Below are positions 36,675 to 45,033 of a stretch of 64,000 bases of DNA, piece by piece (the first letter of the stretch is position 1; every line of letters begins with the position of its first letter). Origin of the DNA: Paenibacillus sp. (GTDB lineage Bacteria; Bacillota; Bacilli; Paenibacillales; YIM-B00363); contig NZ_DASQNA010000008.1 of NCBI RefSeq assembly GCF_035645195.1, forward strand, positions 62,001 through 126,000, read 5' to 3'. The notes beneath the pieces were generated by a model. It had not been told where the DNA came from and made no database searches. It worked only from the letters and a program-made list of their open reading frames with translations. Made by a program: the position numbers and the translations under genes.

Positions 36675-39068
36675 ATGAGGAAAGCTCGAACATTATGGTT
36701 CAACAGCCGAAGCGTTCTACTTACCTGGGCGATTTCCTACGCTGCCGTTCTTTTGCTTCCAACCGTCCTAAGCGCGGTCGTGTATATACAGTCCAGCAAA
36801 ATGTTGGTCGACGAAATTCACGCGGCGAACGACTCGCTTCTGAAACAGCTGAGAGAGATGATCGACAAGCAAATCGAAGCGGTCGACCGGTTAAACTTCG
36901 AGCTTTCCTGGAATCCGAAAGTGCGGGAGCTGATCGACCAACATAAGTATTCGATTTACCCGGAAGAGTTTTTATATGATCTGCACAACGCGACCAAAGA
37001 TCTGGTGATGTACCAATCTGCATACACCGGTGCGGACTTGTTTTATGTTTATTTGGCCTCGAGAGACGTCGTCATGCTTCCGGGGGTATACCGGGACGCG
37101 GACTTCGCTTATGCGGAGCATCATAAGTCGGTGCAATTCAGCTACGAGGATTGGATGAATATTCTGCGGAGGGAAAAATTCAAAGGATTTATCCCGATGG
37201 TGCGTACGGACGAAAACGGAAGCCCGGTCGCTACGCTAGCTTACGTCAACACATATGCTTACGAGAACGGGAAACCTACCGGCGCGAACGTCATCATGAT
37301 CGACCAACCGAATATGCTGACGGCGATCGACCATTTCGAGGTGTTCAGCGAAGGACATGTGCTTATTGCGGATGCCGACAATCGGGTGCTCGTCTCAAGC
37401 TCGAATTCGGAGCTGCCGGCCCGGCTGCCGTTCGAGGAACTGGAGAAAAGCGACGGCATTTTCTTCTGGGAATCGGACGGGAACCGGTACGAGGTGTTCA
37501 GCATGGAATCGGAAGTTTCCGGCTTAAAGTATATTTCTATGATTCCAAGCGAGCTGTACTGGCGGAAGGCGGAACTCGTCCGCAGGCTGACGGCGTTGAG
37601 CATCGCGGCAAGCCTCCTCGGGGGAGGGGGATTGACGTATTTCTTTCTGCGCAAAAATTATAACCCCGTGAGGCAGCTAGTGCGCGCTTTCAAAGACAAA
37701 CCCGTAAGCAAGGAGAAAGGGGCGAACGAGTTTCATTTCATTCAGCGGGCGCTGGATACTACACTCAGCGAGATGGACAACATGATGCTTCAGATGAAAC
37801 GGCAGCATTATACGCTTCGCTCCAACTTTCTGATGCGGATGCTGACGGGGAAGCTGGATTACGAACTTCCGATGGAAGAAACGTTGGCCACGTTCGATAT
37901 GCGGCTGTTGTCGAACGATTTCGCGGTCATGCTTTTTATCATCGAAGACCATGACGTCTTTTTGGAACGGGTGCAGGGGAAAACCGAGGGCGAGAAGCTG
38001 CGTTTGCTGCATTTTATCGTAACGAATGTGGTGGAAGAGCTCGTCAATAGGCGGCACCGCGGGTATATGACCGAGACGGGCGACGCATTGGCGTGCCTCG
38101 TTACCCTGTCCGAGACGTCGCCGGAGTCGCGGATGGACGAGCTGCTGCACGTCGCGCGTTCGGCCCAACAATTCCTGAAAGACAAGTACAGCATTTATAT
38201 CACAGTATCCATCAGCGGAATTCGCAGCGGCTTGGAACAGGTTCACCATGCGTACCAAGAGGCGCTATACGCGATGGAGTACAAGCTGGTTATGGGGAAG
38301 CAGGAGATTCTCCCGTACGAAGAAATCGAAAAATACCATACGCGGACGGAGAACGATACCGGGTATTACTTTCCTTTGCAGCATGAACAGCAGCTGATGA
38401 ACTTCGTGAAAGTAGGGGACTTCGAATCCGGCAAAGCCGTTCTGGAAGAAATCCTGGAAATGAACTTCTCCAAACATCCGTTGTCCGTCCCGGTAGCCAG
38501 ATGCCTAATGTTCGATCTGGTCGGCGCACTAATCAAAAGCATAGGCGAGCTCGGGGTTGGACGGGAAAACCTGTTAACGCAAAACCCGAGACGAATCGAA
38601 AAGCTCTCCTCGTCGGAGACGCTTGCGGAGATGCGGGATCAATTGATGGGGCTGCTTCATGAAGCTTGCGAATATGCCGGAGCCAAACGCCAGCACAATA
38701 TCCAAGCGGCCCGTCTGCAAGCTCTGGACGGATTCATCCGCGGGGTGATCGCGTACATCGATGAACACTACACGGACCCGGGGTTAAATGTCTCCGTGCT
38801 GGGACACCGGTTCGATATGAAGCCTACGTATTTATCCAAATTGTTTAAGGAGCAGACTGGTGATGGACTGCTCGACGCGATTAACAAGCGAAGAATCGGG
38901 CATGCCAAACGGCTTATGACGGAATCGCGCGTGACGGTGAACGAAGCGGCGGAGCGCTCCGGTTATAACGATGTCGGCACGTTCATCCGAACGTTCAAGA
39001 AAATCGAGGGCATTACCCCCGGAAAATACAAGGAGATCGTAGAGGATGGCGAATACCCTAAGCCATGA
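36675..39068 (+). CDS. Transmembrane AraC-family regulator with extracellular sensor domain
   Basis: A 797-aa sensor-regulator with the same plan as the protein at 11828: TM1 near residues 14-35 (AISYAAVLLLPTVLSAVVYI), an extracellular Cache-like domain (~38-300), TM2 near 306-325 (ALSIAASLLGGGGLTYFFL), a cytoplasmic linker of ~330 residues, and an AraC double HTH in the last ~100 residues (LGHRFDMKPTYLSKLFKEQ, VNEAAERSGYNDVGTFIRTF). Its 3' end overlaps the SASA esterase by 23 bp, so both are made from one mRNA. It likely activates this esterase and the importer that follows. Confidence 0.87.
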   Translation: MRKARTLWFNSRSVLLTWAISYAAVLLLPTVLSAVVYIQSSKMLVDEIHAANDSLLKQLREMIDKQIEAVDRLNFELSWNPKVRELIDQHKYSIYPEEFLYDLHNATKDLVMYQSAYTGADLFYVYLASRDVVMLPGVYRDADFAYAEHHKSVQFSYEDWMNILRREKFKGFIPMVRTDENGSPVATLAYVNTYAYENGKPTGANVIMIDQPNMLTAIDHFEVFSEGHVLIADADNRVLVSSSNSELPARLPFEELEKSDGIFFWESDGNRYEVFSMESEVSGLKYISMIPSELYWRKAELVRRLTALSIAASLLGGGGLTYFFLRKNYNPVRQLVRAFKDKPVSKEKGANEFHFIQRALDTTLSEMDNMMLQMKRQHYTLRSNFLMRMLTGKLDYELPMEETLATFDMRLLSNDFAVMLFIIEDHDVFLERVQGKTEGEKLRLLHFIVTNVVEELVNRRHRGYMTETGDALACLVTLSETSPESRMDELLHVARSAQQFLKDKYSIYITVSISGIRSGLEQVHHAYQEALYAMEYKLVMGKQEILPYEEIEKYHTRTENDTGYYFPLQHEQQLMNFVKVGDFESGKAVLEEILEMNFSKHPLSVPVARCLMFDLVGALIKSIGELGVGRENLLTQNPRRIEKLSSSETLAEMRDQLMGLLHEACEYAGAKRQHNIQAARLQALDGFIRGVIAYIDEHYTDPGLNVSVLGHRFDMKPTYLSKLFKEQTGDGLLDAINKRRIGHAKRLMTESRVTVNEAAERSGYNDVGTFIRTFKKIEGITPGKYKEIVEDGEYPKP

Positions 39069-39864
39069 AGTTGACTTAGTTTTGTTTATGGGACAATCGA
39101 ATATGGCTGGCCGGGGGACGGCCGAGGATGCTCCTGCCGTACCTCCGGGCGCGGCGTACGAATTTCGCGCGATCTCCGACCCGACGAAGCTTTACCATCT
39201 GGCCGAACCGTTCGGCGCCCATGAAAACAACGAGGCGAGCGGAATCGCCGAGATGACGAAAACCGGATCGATGGTGTCTGCGTTTGCTATCGAATACCAT
39301 CGGCTCGCGGGGAGACCGGTCGTGGGCGTTTCCTGCTCGAAGGGAGGCACTTCGATCAACCGTTGGCAGCCGAACGGGACGTTCCTTCGAGATGCGATAG
39401 CGCGTTACCGGTCTGCCAGCGATTGGTTAACCGGCAACGGGTTCGTCGTTCGGAATCGGTTTATGGTATGGTGCCAAGGCGAGACGGACGGCGACCGCGG
39501 CATGACGAAGGCGGAGTATGCCGAGAAATTGAAGGCATTGATCGATGCGATGATCGAGGAGGGACTTGAGACCTGCTATGTCGTGCGGATCGGCAATCAT
39601 CGGGATCGCGCATCGCTATATAACGACATTATCGATGCGCAGACTGAGCTTTGCAAAACATACAAACATGCGGTGCTTGTGTCCACGAAATTCGCAAGCA
39701 TGGCTGCGGATGGACTCATGAAGGACGAATTCCACTATGTGCAAAAGGCGTACAACATTGTCGGCGCCGAGGCGGGGATGAACGCTGCCTTCCATGTCCT
39801 TACAGGGAAAGAGCCTTCTTTGTATGATCCCAAAACCCAATCGATATACTTACCCAATAAGTAA
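39046..39864 (+). CDS. SASA-family carbohydrate acetylesterase (CE6/sialate-O-acetylesterase-like)
   Basis: A 272-aa cytoplasmic esterase. Motifs: LVLFMGQSNMAGRG (nucleophile Ser in GQSN), VSCSKGGTSINRW, FMVWCQGETDGDRG and LMKDEFHYVQKAYN (Asp-x-x-His at the catalytic C-terminal position). It probably removes acetyl groups from imported plant oligosaccharides, complementing the SGNH esterase at 32.5 kb. ATG 39046 lies inside the end of the AraC gene, after AAGGAG at a rather long distance, suggesting translational coupling. Confidence 0.83.
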   Translation: MANTLSHEVDLVLFMGQSNMAGRGTAEDAPAVPPGAAYEFRAISDPTKLYHLAEPFGAHENNEASGIAEMTKTGSMVSAFAIEYHRLAGRPVVGVSCSKGGTSINRWQPNGTFLRDAIARYRSASDWLTGNGFVVRNRFMVWCQGETDGDRGMTKAEYAEKLKALIDAMIEEGLETCYVVRIGNHRDRASLYNDIIDAQTELCKTYKHAVLVSTKFASMAADGLMKDEFHYVQKAYNIVGAEAGMNAAFHVLTGKEPSLYDPKTQSIYLPNK

Positions 39865-39878
39865 ATGAATTCTTGTTC

Positions 39879-39910
39879 ATAACCTTCACGCGCTGAAGGT
39901 TATTTTGTTT
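39879..39910 (+). terminator. Terminator after the SASA esterase
   Basis: ATAACCTTCA (39879-39888) and TGAAGGTTAT (39894-39903) with a 5-nt loop, then TTTGTTTT. Confidence 0.88.
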
Positions 39911-40131
39911 TCGGCCCTGATTCGTTGATTTTCGCTGAACTTCCGCGGAATTTTCATGAATTGCATATGGCTTTGGAGATTTTGCCGATGCGAACGGCGT
40001 CTTTTTCAATCGAATTGGATGAAGTGAAGATATACTTAACGTACCTAAGCGTCCTATAGTGAAGACATGAGCGGCGTAAAGCGCCCTCATCGAATGTGCC
40101 AAACGAACAATGATTCAAGGAGGTTGCTAGA

Positions 40132-41778
40132 GTGAGAATGACAAACAGAAAAAAAACAATGTCCGCGCTCTTGACAGTCCTGTTAACAGGAAGCGCCCTT
40201 GCGGCGTGTACGAGCAATGGAGGAGGGGCTAACGAATCGGAAACGGCTCCTTCGTCCGAACCGCCTGCGGCAGCCCCAACGACGGGAACGTATCCCATCC
40301 AGACGGACAGGACCCTCACCTATTGGGGAGCGCTTCCGAACAGCTTAACCGGAGTGAAATCCGAACATGCCGAAGTACCTTTTTATCAGGAGTGGCAAAA
40401 GCGTACCGGCGTGAAAGTCGATTTCACGGCCCCGCCTGCCAACCAGGTAGAGGAATCGTTTAACGTCATGCTGGCTTCCGGAGAATTACCGGATCTGATC
40501 GAGTACAACTTTATGAACTTCCCTGGCGGTCCCGAGAAAGCGATCCAGGACGGCTACATTTTAAAGCTCAACGACTTGATCGACAACTACGCGCCAAATT
40601 TAAAGAAATACCTCGAGGAACATCCGGAAGTCGACAAAATGGTGAAGACGGACAGCGGCAGCTATTTCGCATTCCCTTTTATCCGCGGGGATGAGTCGCT
40701 TCTCACGTTCCAAGGACCTGTGATCAGAAAAGATTGGCTCGACGAGCTGGGGCTGCCGATTCCGGAAACAATTGACGAGTGGACGACCGTGTTGACGGCG
40801 TTTAGAGAACAGAAGGGGGCCGCGGCGCCGCTTTCGTTCGTAGCCAAGCCGAGAGTATTCAACGAATTAGGGAACGGCGCGTTCGTCGGCGCCTTCGGAG
40901 TGACCCGCGATTTTTATCTCGAAGACGGAACGATCAAATTTGGGCCGGCGGAACCGGGCTACAAGGAGTTCCTGGCGCAATTCCGCGAATGGTATGCTGC
41001 CGGATTGTTGGACAAGGACATTGCAACGGTAGATTCGAAGTTGATGGATGCCAACATCGCATCCGGCGCAACCGGAGCCACTTGGGGAAATGCAGGCGGC
41101 GGGATCGGCAAATGGTTGCCGCTTCTTAAGGATCAAAATCCGGACGCTTCCGTCGTCGCTGCGCCGTACCCGGTGTTGGAGAAGGGAACTACGCCGAAAT
41201 TCGGACAACGGGACTATGCGTTCTCTCCCGGCGGCATGGTGGCGATCTCCGGAACGTCCCAAAACGTTGAGTTGGCCGTGAGAATGCTGGATTACGGTTA
41301 CAGCGAGGAAGGGAATATGTTCTTCAACTTCGGTACTGAAGGCGTCAGTTACACAATGGAAAACGGTTATCCGAAATTTACCGATCTCTTGATGAAAAAT
41401 CCTGAAAAACTCGCTCCCGCGCAAGCGATGTCTCTCTACATTCGGGGCAATACGACCGGCCCGTTCGTTCTCGACAAACGCGTCATCGAGCAGTATTTGA
41501 ACTTGCCGGAACAGCAGGAAGCCGTCGCTATTTGGAAAGGAACGGATATGGCCAAGCACCAGCTTCCGCCTGTCACTCCGACGCCGGAGGAGAGCGCGGA
41601 ATACGCGAAAATTATGGCGGACGTCAATACGCTGGTGGACGAAATGACGCTGAAGATCATCCTTGGGGCCGAGCCGCTGGATGCCTTCGAATCTTATGTG
41701 GAAAAACTGAAGTCGGTAAAGCTCGACCGCGCGATCGAAATTAAAAAAGCGGCGCTGGATCGTTACATGAGCCGTTAA
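40132..41778 (+). CDS. Extracellular solute-binding lipoprotein (LplA type) of the 40-44 kb importer
   Basis: A 548-aa lipoprotein: basic N-terminus, lipobox SALAAC around residue 25, a Gly/Ser/Pro-rich linker, then a large oligosaccharide-binding domain (TLTYWGALPNSLTGVKSE, YNFMNFPGGPEKAIQDGYI, VIRKDWLDELGLPIPETIDE). GTG 40132 is 8 nt after AAGGAGG. Length and sequence type match the LplA/YtcQ class that works with LplB- and YtcP-type permeases, which follow directly. In B. subtilis, YtcQP and YteP import rhamnogalacturonan fragments (known), consistent with the GH105 gene in the same operon. Confidence 0.88.
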   Translation: MRMTNRKKTMSALLTVLLTGSALAACTSNGGGANESETAPSSEPPAAAPTTGTYPIQTDRTLTYWGALPNSLTGVKSEHAEVPFYQEWQKRTGVKVDFTAPPANQVEESFNVMLASGELPDLIEYNFMNFPGGPEKAIQDGYILKLNDLIDNYAPNLKKYLEEHPEVDKMVKTDSGSYFAFPFIRGDESLLTFQGPVIRKDWLDELGLPIPETIDEWTTVLTAFREQKGAAAPLSFVAKPRVFNELGNGAFVGAFGVTRDFYLEDGTIKFGPAEPGYKEFLAQFREWYAAGLLDKDIATVDSKLMDANIASGATGATWGNAGGGIGKWLPLLKDQNPDASVVAAPYPVLEKGTTPKFGQRDYAFSPGGMVAISGTSQNVELAVRMLDYGYSEEGNMFFNFGTEGVSYTMENGYPKFTDLLMKNPEKLAPAQAMSLYIRGNTTGPFVLDKRVIEQYLNLPEQQEAVAIWKGTDMAKHQLPPVTPTPEESAEYAKIMADVNTLVDEMTLKIILGAEPLDAFESYVEKLKSVKLDRAIEIKKAALDRYMSR

Positions 41779-41789
41779 TCGGTCGACAG

Positions 41790-41830
41790 ACCGTCCGGGC
41801 GGAGAAAAGCGCCACTCCTCCCGGCGGTAC
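41790..41830 (+). terminator. Intercistronic hairpin between binding protein and permease
   Basis: CCGGGCGGAG (41795-41804) pairs with CTCCTCCCGG (41815-41824), with one mismatch, plus flanking ACCG/CGGT. There is no T run, so it probably limits read-through or protects the upstream mRNA rather than ending transcription. Confidence 0.4.
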
Positions 41831-41874
41831 ACATTATAGAAGGCGCCGACTGCAGCGGGAAGGAGTGGAGACAC

Positions 41875-42816
41875 ATGATCGGAAATACAAACTCTGTCGA
41901 CAGAAACAGCTTTAGATACAGGTTCATTCGCGATTTCAAGATCAATAAGTTGTTGTACTTGATGATGATTCCCGTGCTCGCTTATTACGTCGTATTTCAG
42001 TACCTGCCGATGTATGGGGCGATCATCGCTTTCAAAGATTTCTCCCCCATGAAGGGGATTCTGGGCAGCGAATGGGTAGGATTTCAGCATTTCCAGGATT
42101 TTTTCTCCAGCTACTATTTTTGGCGCATTTTAAAAAATACCGTCATTATCAGCCTTTTTGCGCTTTTGTTCGTGTTTCCGGCTCCGATCATTTTGGCGCT
42201 GCTCATTAATGAAGTTCGAAATCAAGGCTTTCGGCGCGTCGTTCAGACCGTTTCCTATATGCCTTACTTCATCTCGCTCGTCGTCATTTGCGGCATGATT
42301 ACGGACTTTACCAGCAGCAACGGCATCATTAACATACTTTTCACTTATTTCGGCTACGACGGGACCGCCATGCTGCAGAACCCCGGACTGTTCCGTCCTA
42401 TCTACATTTTGTCGGAAATTTGGCAGAAGGTCGGATGGGAATCCATTATATACATCGCGGCTTTGATGAGCATCGATCAGGAGCAGTACGAGGCCGCCCG
42501 CATCGACGGCGCCAGCCGCCTGAAGCAGATGCTGCATATTACGCTGCCGGGACTGTTGCCAACCATCACGATCATGTTCATTCTTCGGATGGGCAACATG
42601 CTCGACGTAGGCTTTGAAAAAATTATTCTGTTGTACAACCCTATTACTTACGAAACGGCCGACGTCATTTCTTCTTTCGTATACCGCAAGGGGCTGCTAG
42701 AGTTCGGCTGGAGTTACAGTTCCGCCGTGGGGCTGTTCAATTCGTTAGTTAATCTGATGCTGCTAGTTGCGGCCAATTATTTCAGCCGTAGAGTCAATAA
42801 CAACAGTCTGTGGTAG
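41875..42816 (+). CDS. Sugar ABC transporter permease (LplB/YteP type)
   Basis: A 313-aa inner-membrane protein with family markers: LMMIPVLAYYVVFQYLPMYG at TM1, FKDFSPMKGILGSEWVGFQ after it, and the EAA loop YEAARIDGASRLKQMLHITL. This permease class pairs with ~540-aa LplA-type binding proteins. ATG 41875 follows AAGGAG. The next permease starts 10 bp later. Confidence 0.92.
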   Translation: MIGNTNSVDRNSFRYRFIRDFKINKLLYLMMIPVLAYYVVFQYLPMYGAIIAFKDFSPMKGILGSEWVGFQHFQDFFSSYYFWRILKNTVIISLFALLFVFPAPIILALLINEVRNQGFRRVVQTVSYMPYFISLVVICGMITDFTSSNGIINILFTYFGYDGTAMLQNPGLFRPIYILSEIWQKVGWESIIYIAALMSIDQEQYEAARIDGASRLKQMLHITLPGLLPTITIMFILRMGNMLDVGFEKIILLYNPITYETADVISSFVYRKGLLEFGWSYSSAVGLFNSLVNLMLLVAANYFSRRVNNNSLW

Positions 42817-42826
42817 GAGGGGAACG

Positions 42827-43708
42827 ATGAAAACGAAAACCGACGTTGCGGATCGAGGGTTCGACATTTTGGTCGTTTCCCTACTATCCATGCTTGTTTT
42901 AATTACGTTGTACCCGCTGCTCTATGTCACGTTCGCATCGTTCAGCGACGCTTCCCGCTTGGTCGCCCATCAAGGGATCCTTTACAAACCGCTGGGTTTT
43001 AGTCTCGAGGCGTATAAGAGCGTGTTTAACAATCCGGCAATCATGAAGGGGTACGGGAATACGCTGTTCATTTTGGTTGCGGGGGTTACCGTCAATTTGG
43101 CGTTGACCGCGGTGGCCGCTTATGTGCTCTCCCGCAGGAATGTCATGTGGAATAACGCCTTTACTTTCCTCATCGTGTTCACAATGTTCTTCCAAGGCGG
43201 ATTAGTTCCGCTGTACCTAATCGTCAAGGGCGTAGGTTTGATCGATTCCTTGTGGGCGACGATCATCCCGTTCTCGGTTAACACCTTCAACCTGATCATC
43301 ATGCGGACCGCTTTCCAGGCCATTCCAGAGAGCTTGGAGGAATCCGCGAAAATCGACGGAGCGAATCACCTGACGATTTTGCTTCGGATTATTTTGCCGC
43401 TGTCGATGCCCGTCGTAGCCGTCATGATTTTGTATTACGCCGTGGAAAAATGGAATGCTTGGTTTTATGCCTCCATCTTCTTAAAAGATCGCGATCTGTT
43501 CCCATTGCAACTGGTGCTCCGGGAAATATTGATCGCCAACTCGACGGATTCGATGACGAGCGGGGCTAGTACAGCGGATCAGTTCCAGATCGGCGAAACG
43601 ATCAAATACGCAACGATCATGGTGGCGACGGTGCCGATTTTATGTGTGTATCCGTTCGTGCAAAAGTATTTCGTGAAAGGCGTTATGATCGGCGCGGTGA
43701 AAGGGTAA
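42827..43708 (+). CDS. Carbohydrate ABC transporter permease (YtcP/LplC type)
   Basis: A 293-aa inner-membrane permease, partner of the previous gene: LITLYPLLYVTFASFSDASR at TM1, MFFQGGLVPLYLIVKGVGL, and the EAA loop SLEESAKIDGANHLTILL. The start is ATG 42827 after AGGAGGGG; an in-frame ATG 20 codons earlier overlaps the upstream gene and lacks a ribosome site. The GH105 gene begins 34 bp downstream in the same operon. Confidence 0.92.
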   Translation: MKTKTDVADRGFDILVVSLLSMLVLITLYPLLYVTFASFSDASRLVAHQGILYKPLGFSLEAYKSVFNNPAIMKGYGNTLFILVAGVTVNLALTAVAAYVLSRRNVMWNNAFTFLIVFTMFFQGGLVPLYLIVKGVGLIDSLWATIIPFSVNTFNLIIMRTAFQAIPESLEESAKIDGANHLTILLRIILPLSMPVVAVMILYYAVEKWNAWFYASIFLKDRDLFPLQLVLREILIANSTDSMTSGASTADQFQIGETIKYATIMVATVPILCVYPFVQKYFVKGVMIGAVKG

Positions 43709-43742
43709 TGCGCGCGCCGCATCCATGGGGAGGAGAAGAGAG

Positions 43743-44768
43743 ATGCCTGCTTTGCAACTCGACGAGCAAGAAATCCGTGACCGCATCGATCGAGTGGTAC
43801 ACCGGACGTTCCAGATGGACTTTGATTGGGATTGGCCCGGAGGAGTGGCGTTTTATGGTGTCTCCGAAGCATACGAAGCTACCGGCAAAGAGGAGTATGC
43901 AGCCCGACTGAAAGAATGGGCGGACGAGCAGTTGGAGGACGGCTTGCCCCGTCTTACGGTCAATGCGGTATCCATCGGGCATACTCTGCTTACTCTGTAC
44001 AAAGCTACCGGTGACGAGGTCTATAAGGATTACGCGGTGCAGATGGCGGAGTTTCTAAAGCATGATGCCGAAAGGTTCGCGGACGGGATCTTCCAACACA
44101 CCGTCAATTCAGCCGCGTACAACTTCCCCCAACAGGCTTGGGTCGACACGATGTTCATGGCCGGTTATTTCCTTGTGCGCATCGGGCATTTGCTGGAGCG
44201 GGACGATTATTTGGAAGATGGCATTCTTCAGTACCACGGTCACGAGAAGTTCTTACAATGTCCCCGGACCAATCTATATTACCACGGCTGGGATCATGTA
44301 TCGCAGACGAACATGTCCGCTGTTTTTTGGGGAAGAGGGAACGCTTGGGCGGCCATCACGATGGCGAGGGCGTTACGGTTGATCCAGGTTACGCATCCTT
44401 CATTTATGGTCATCGACGGCTCGCTTCGGGATCAATTAAGCGCTTTGGTTCGTTTGCAAGCTGAGGATGGATTATGGAGAACCGTCTTGACTGACTCCGA
44501 CGCTTATACGGAAACCTCCGCTTCGGCGGGCATCGCTGCCGCGCTGCTCTCGAGGGGGAAGTTATACAATAAGGTTGTAAATCGCTCGATCTCCGGAATT
44601 TTGTCACGGATCGCTTCGGACGGTTCCGTTCATGGCGTGTCTGCGGGTACGGCTGTCATGCGCGACGCGGAAGGCTACAAAAACGTGCCGTGTCAAAGAG
44701 TTCAGGGGTGGGGACAGGGGTTAACCCTAGTGTTTTTGTCCTCGCTGTTGGCTCCGCAGGAAATTTGA
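43743..44768 (+). CDS. GH105/GH88-family unsaturated rhamnogalacturonyl hydrolase (YteR-like)
   Basis: A 341-aa cytoplasmic (alpha/alpha)6-barrel enzyme expected to remove the unsaturated galacturonyl residue that lyases leave on rhamnogalacturonan fragments. Evidence: DFDWDWPGGVAFYGVSEAYE, the catalytic-region motif PQQAWVDTMFMAGYF with D135 at the position of YteR Asp143, VFWGRGNAWAAITMARAL, and GLWRTVLTDSDAYTETSASA. ATG 43743 is 7 nt after GGGGAGGAG. It closes the importer operon. A 223-bp piece of its 3' end is copied at 58231-58453. Confidence 0.9.
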   Translation: MPALQLDEQEIRDRIDRVVHRTFQMDFDWDWPGGVAFYGVSEAYEATGKEEYAARLKEWADEQLEDGLPRLTVNAVSIGHTLLTLYKATGDEVYKDYAVQMAEFLKHDAERFADGIFQHTVNSAAYNFPQQAWVDTMFMAGYFLVRIGHLLERDDYLEDGILQYHGHEKFLQCPRTNLYYHGWDHVSQTNMSAVFWGRGNAWAAITMARALRLIQVTHPSFMVIDGSLRDQLSALVRLQAEDGLWRTVLTDSDAYTETSASAGIAAALLSRGKLYNKVVNRSISGILSRIASDGSVHGVSAGTAVMRDAEGYKNVPCQRVQGWGQGLTLVFLSSLLAPQEI

Positions 44769-44776
44769 ATCGTTAA

Positions 44777-44820
44777 AGAAAACCACAATGCGACTAGCCG
44801 TCGCTTTGTGGTTTTCTTTT
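44777..44820 (+). terminator. Terminator after the GH105 operon
   Basis: AAACCACAA and GCGAC (44780-44794) pair with GTCGC and TTGTGGTTT (44800-44814), ending in TCTTTT. Confidence 0.88.
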
Positions 44821-45004
44821 GGCTAACGGCACGGGGTAGAACGGCAAATTCCCTGCAATAACGATGATTCCTCTTTAAAGTAAAGAGAGTACATGGCTTT
44901 TGGATCGAGGGGACAAATCTAGCGTAAATATAATATTTGTTATAATATTAGCAATGCGAAATGGCTTAAGTGTCTGAGTAATTGAATATCCCCGCGCGTC
45001 AAAT

Positions 45005-45018
45005 TATAAGCGCTTACA
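45005..45018 (-). promoter_or_regulatory. Candidate cre site before the YesM/YesN operon
   Basis: On the minus strand TGTAAGCGCTTATA matches 13 of 14 positions of TGWAARCGYTWNCW and is almost a perfect palindrome. It lies 15 bp before the TTG start of the sensor kinase, downstream of A/T-rich promoter-like sequence (TATAAT at 44929 and 44941), so CcpA bound here would block transcription. Confidence 0.55.
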
Positions 45019-45033
45019 GGTGGTGAATTAGAT

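Noticed and set aside
40867-42090. 407-codon open frame on the minus strand opposite the binding-protein and permease genes
   Set aside because: Arg/His-rich shadow of a high-GC coding region, no ribosome site and no recognisable protein features.
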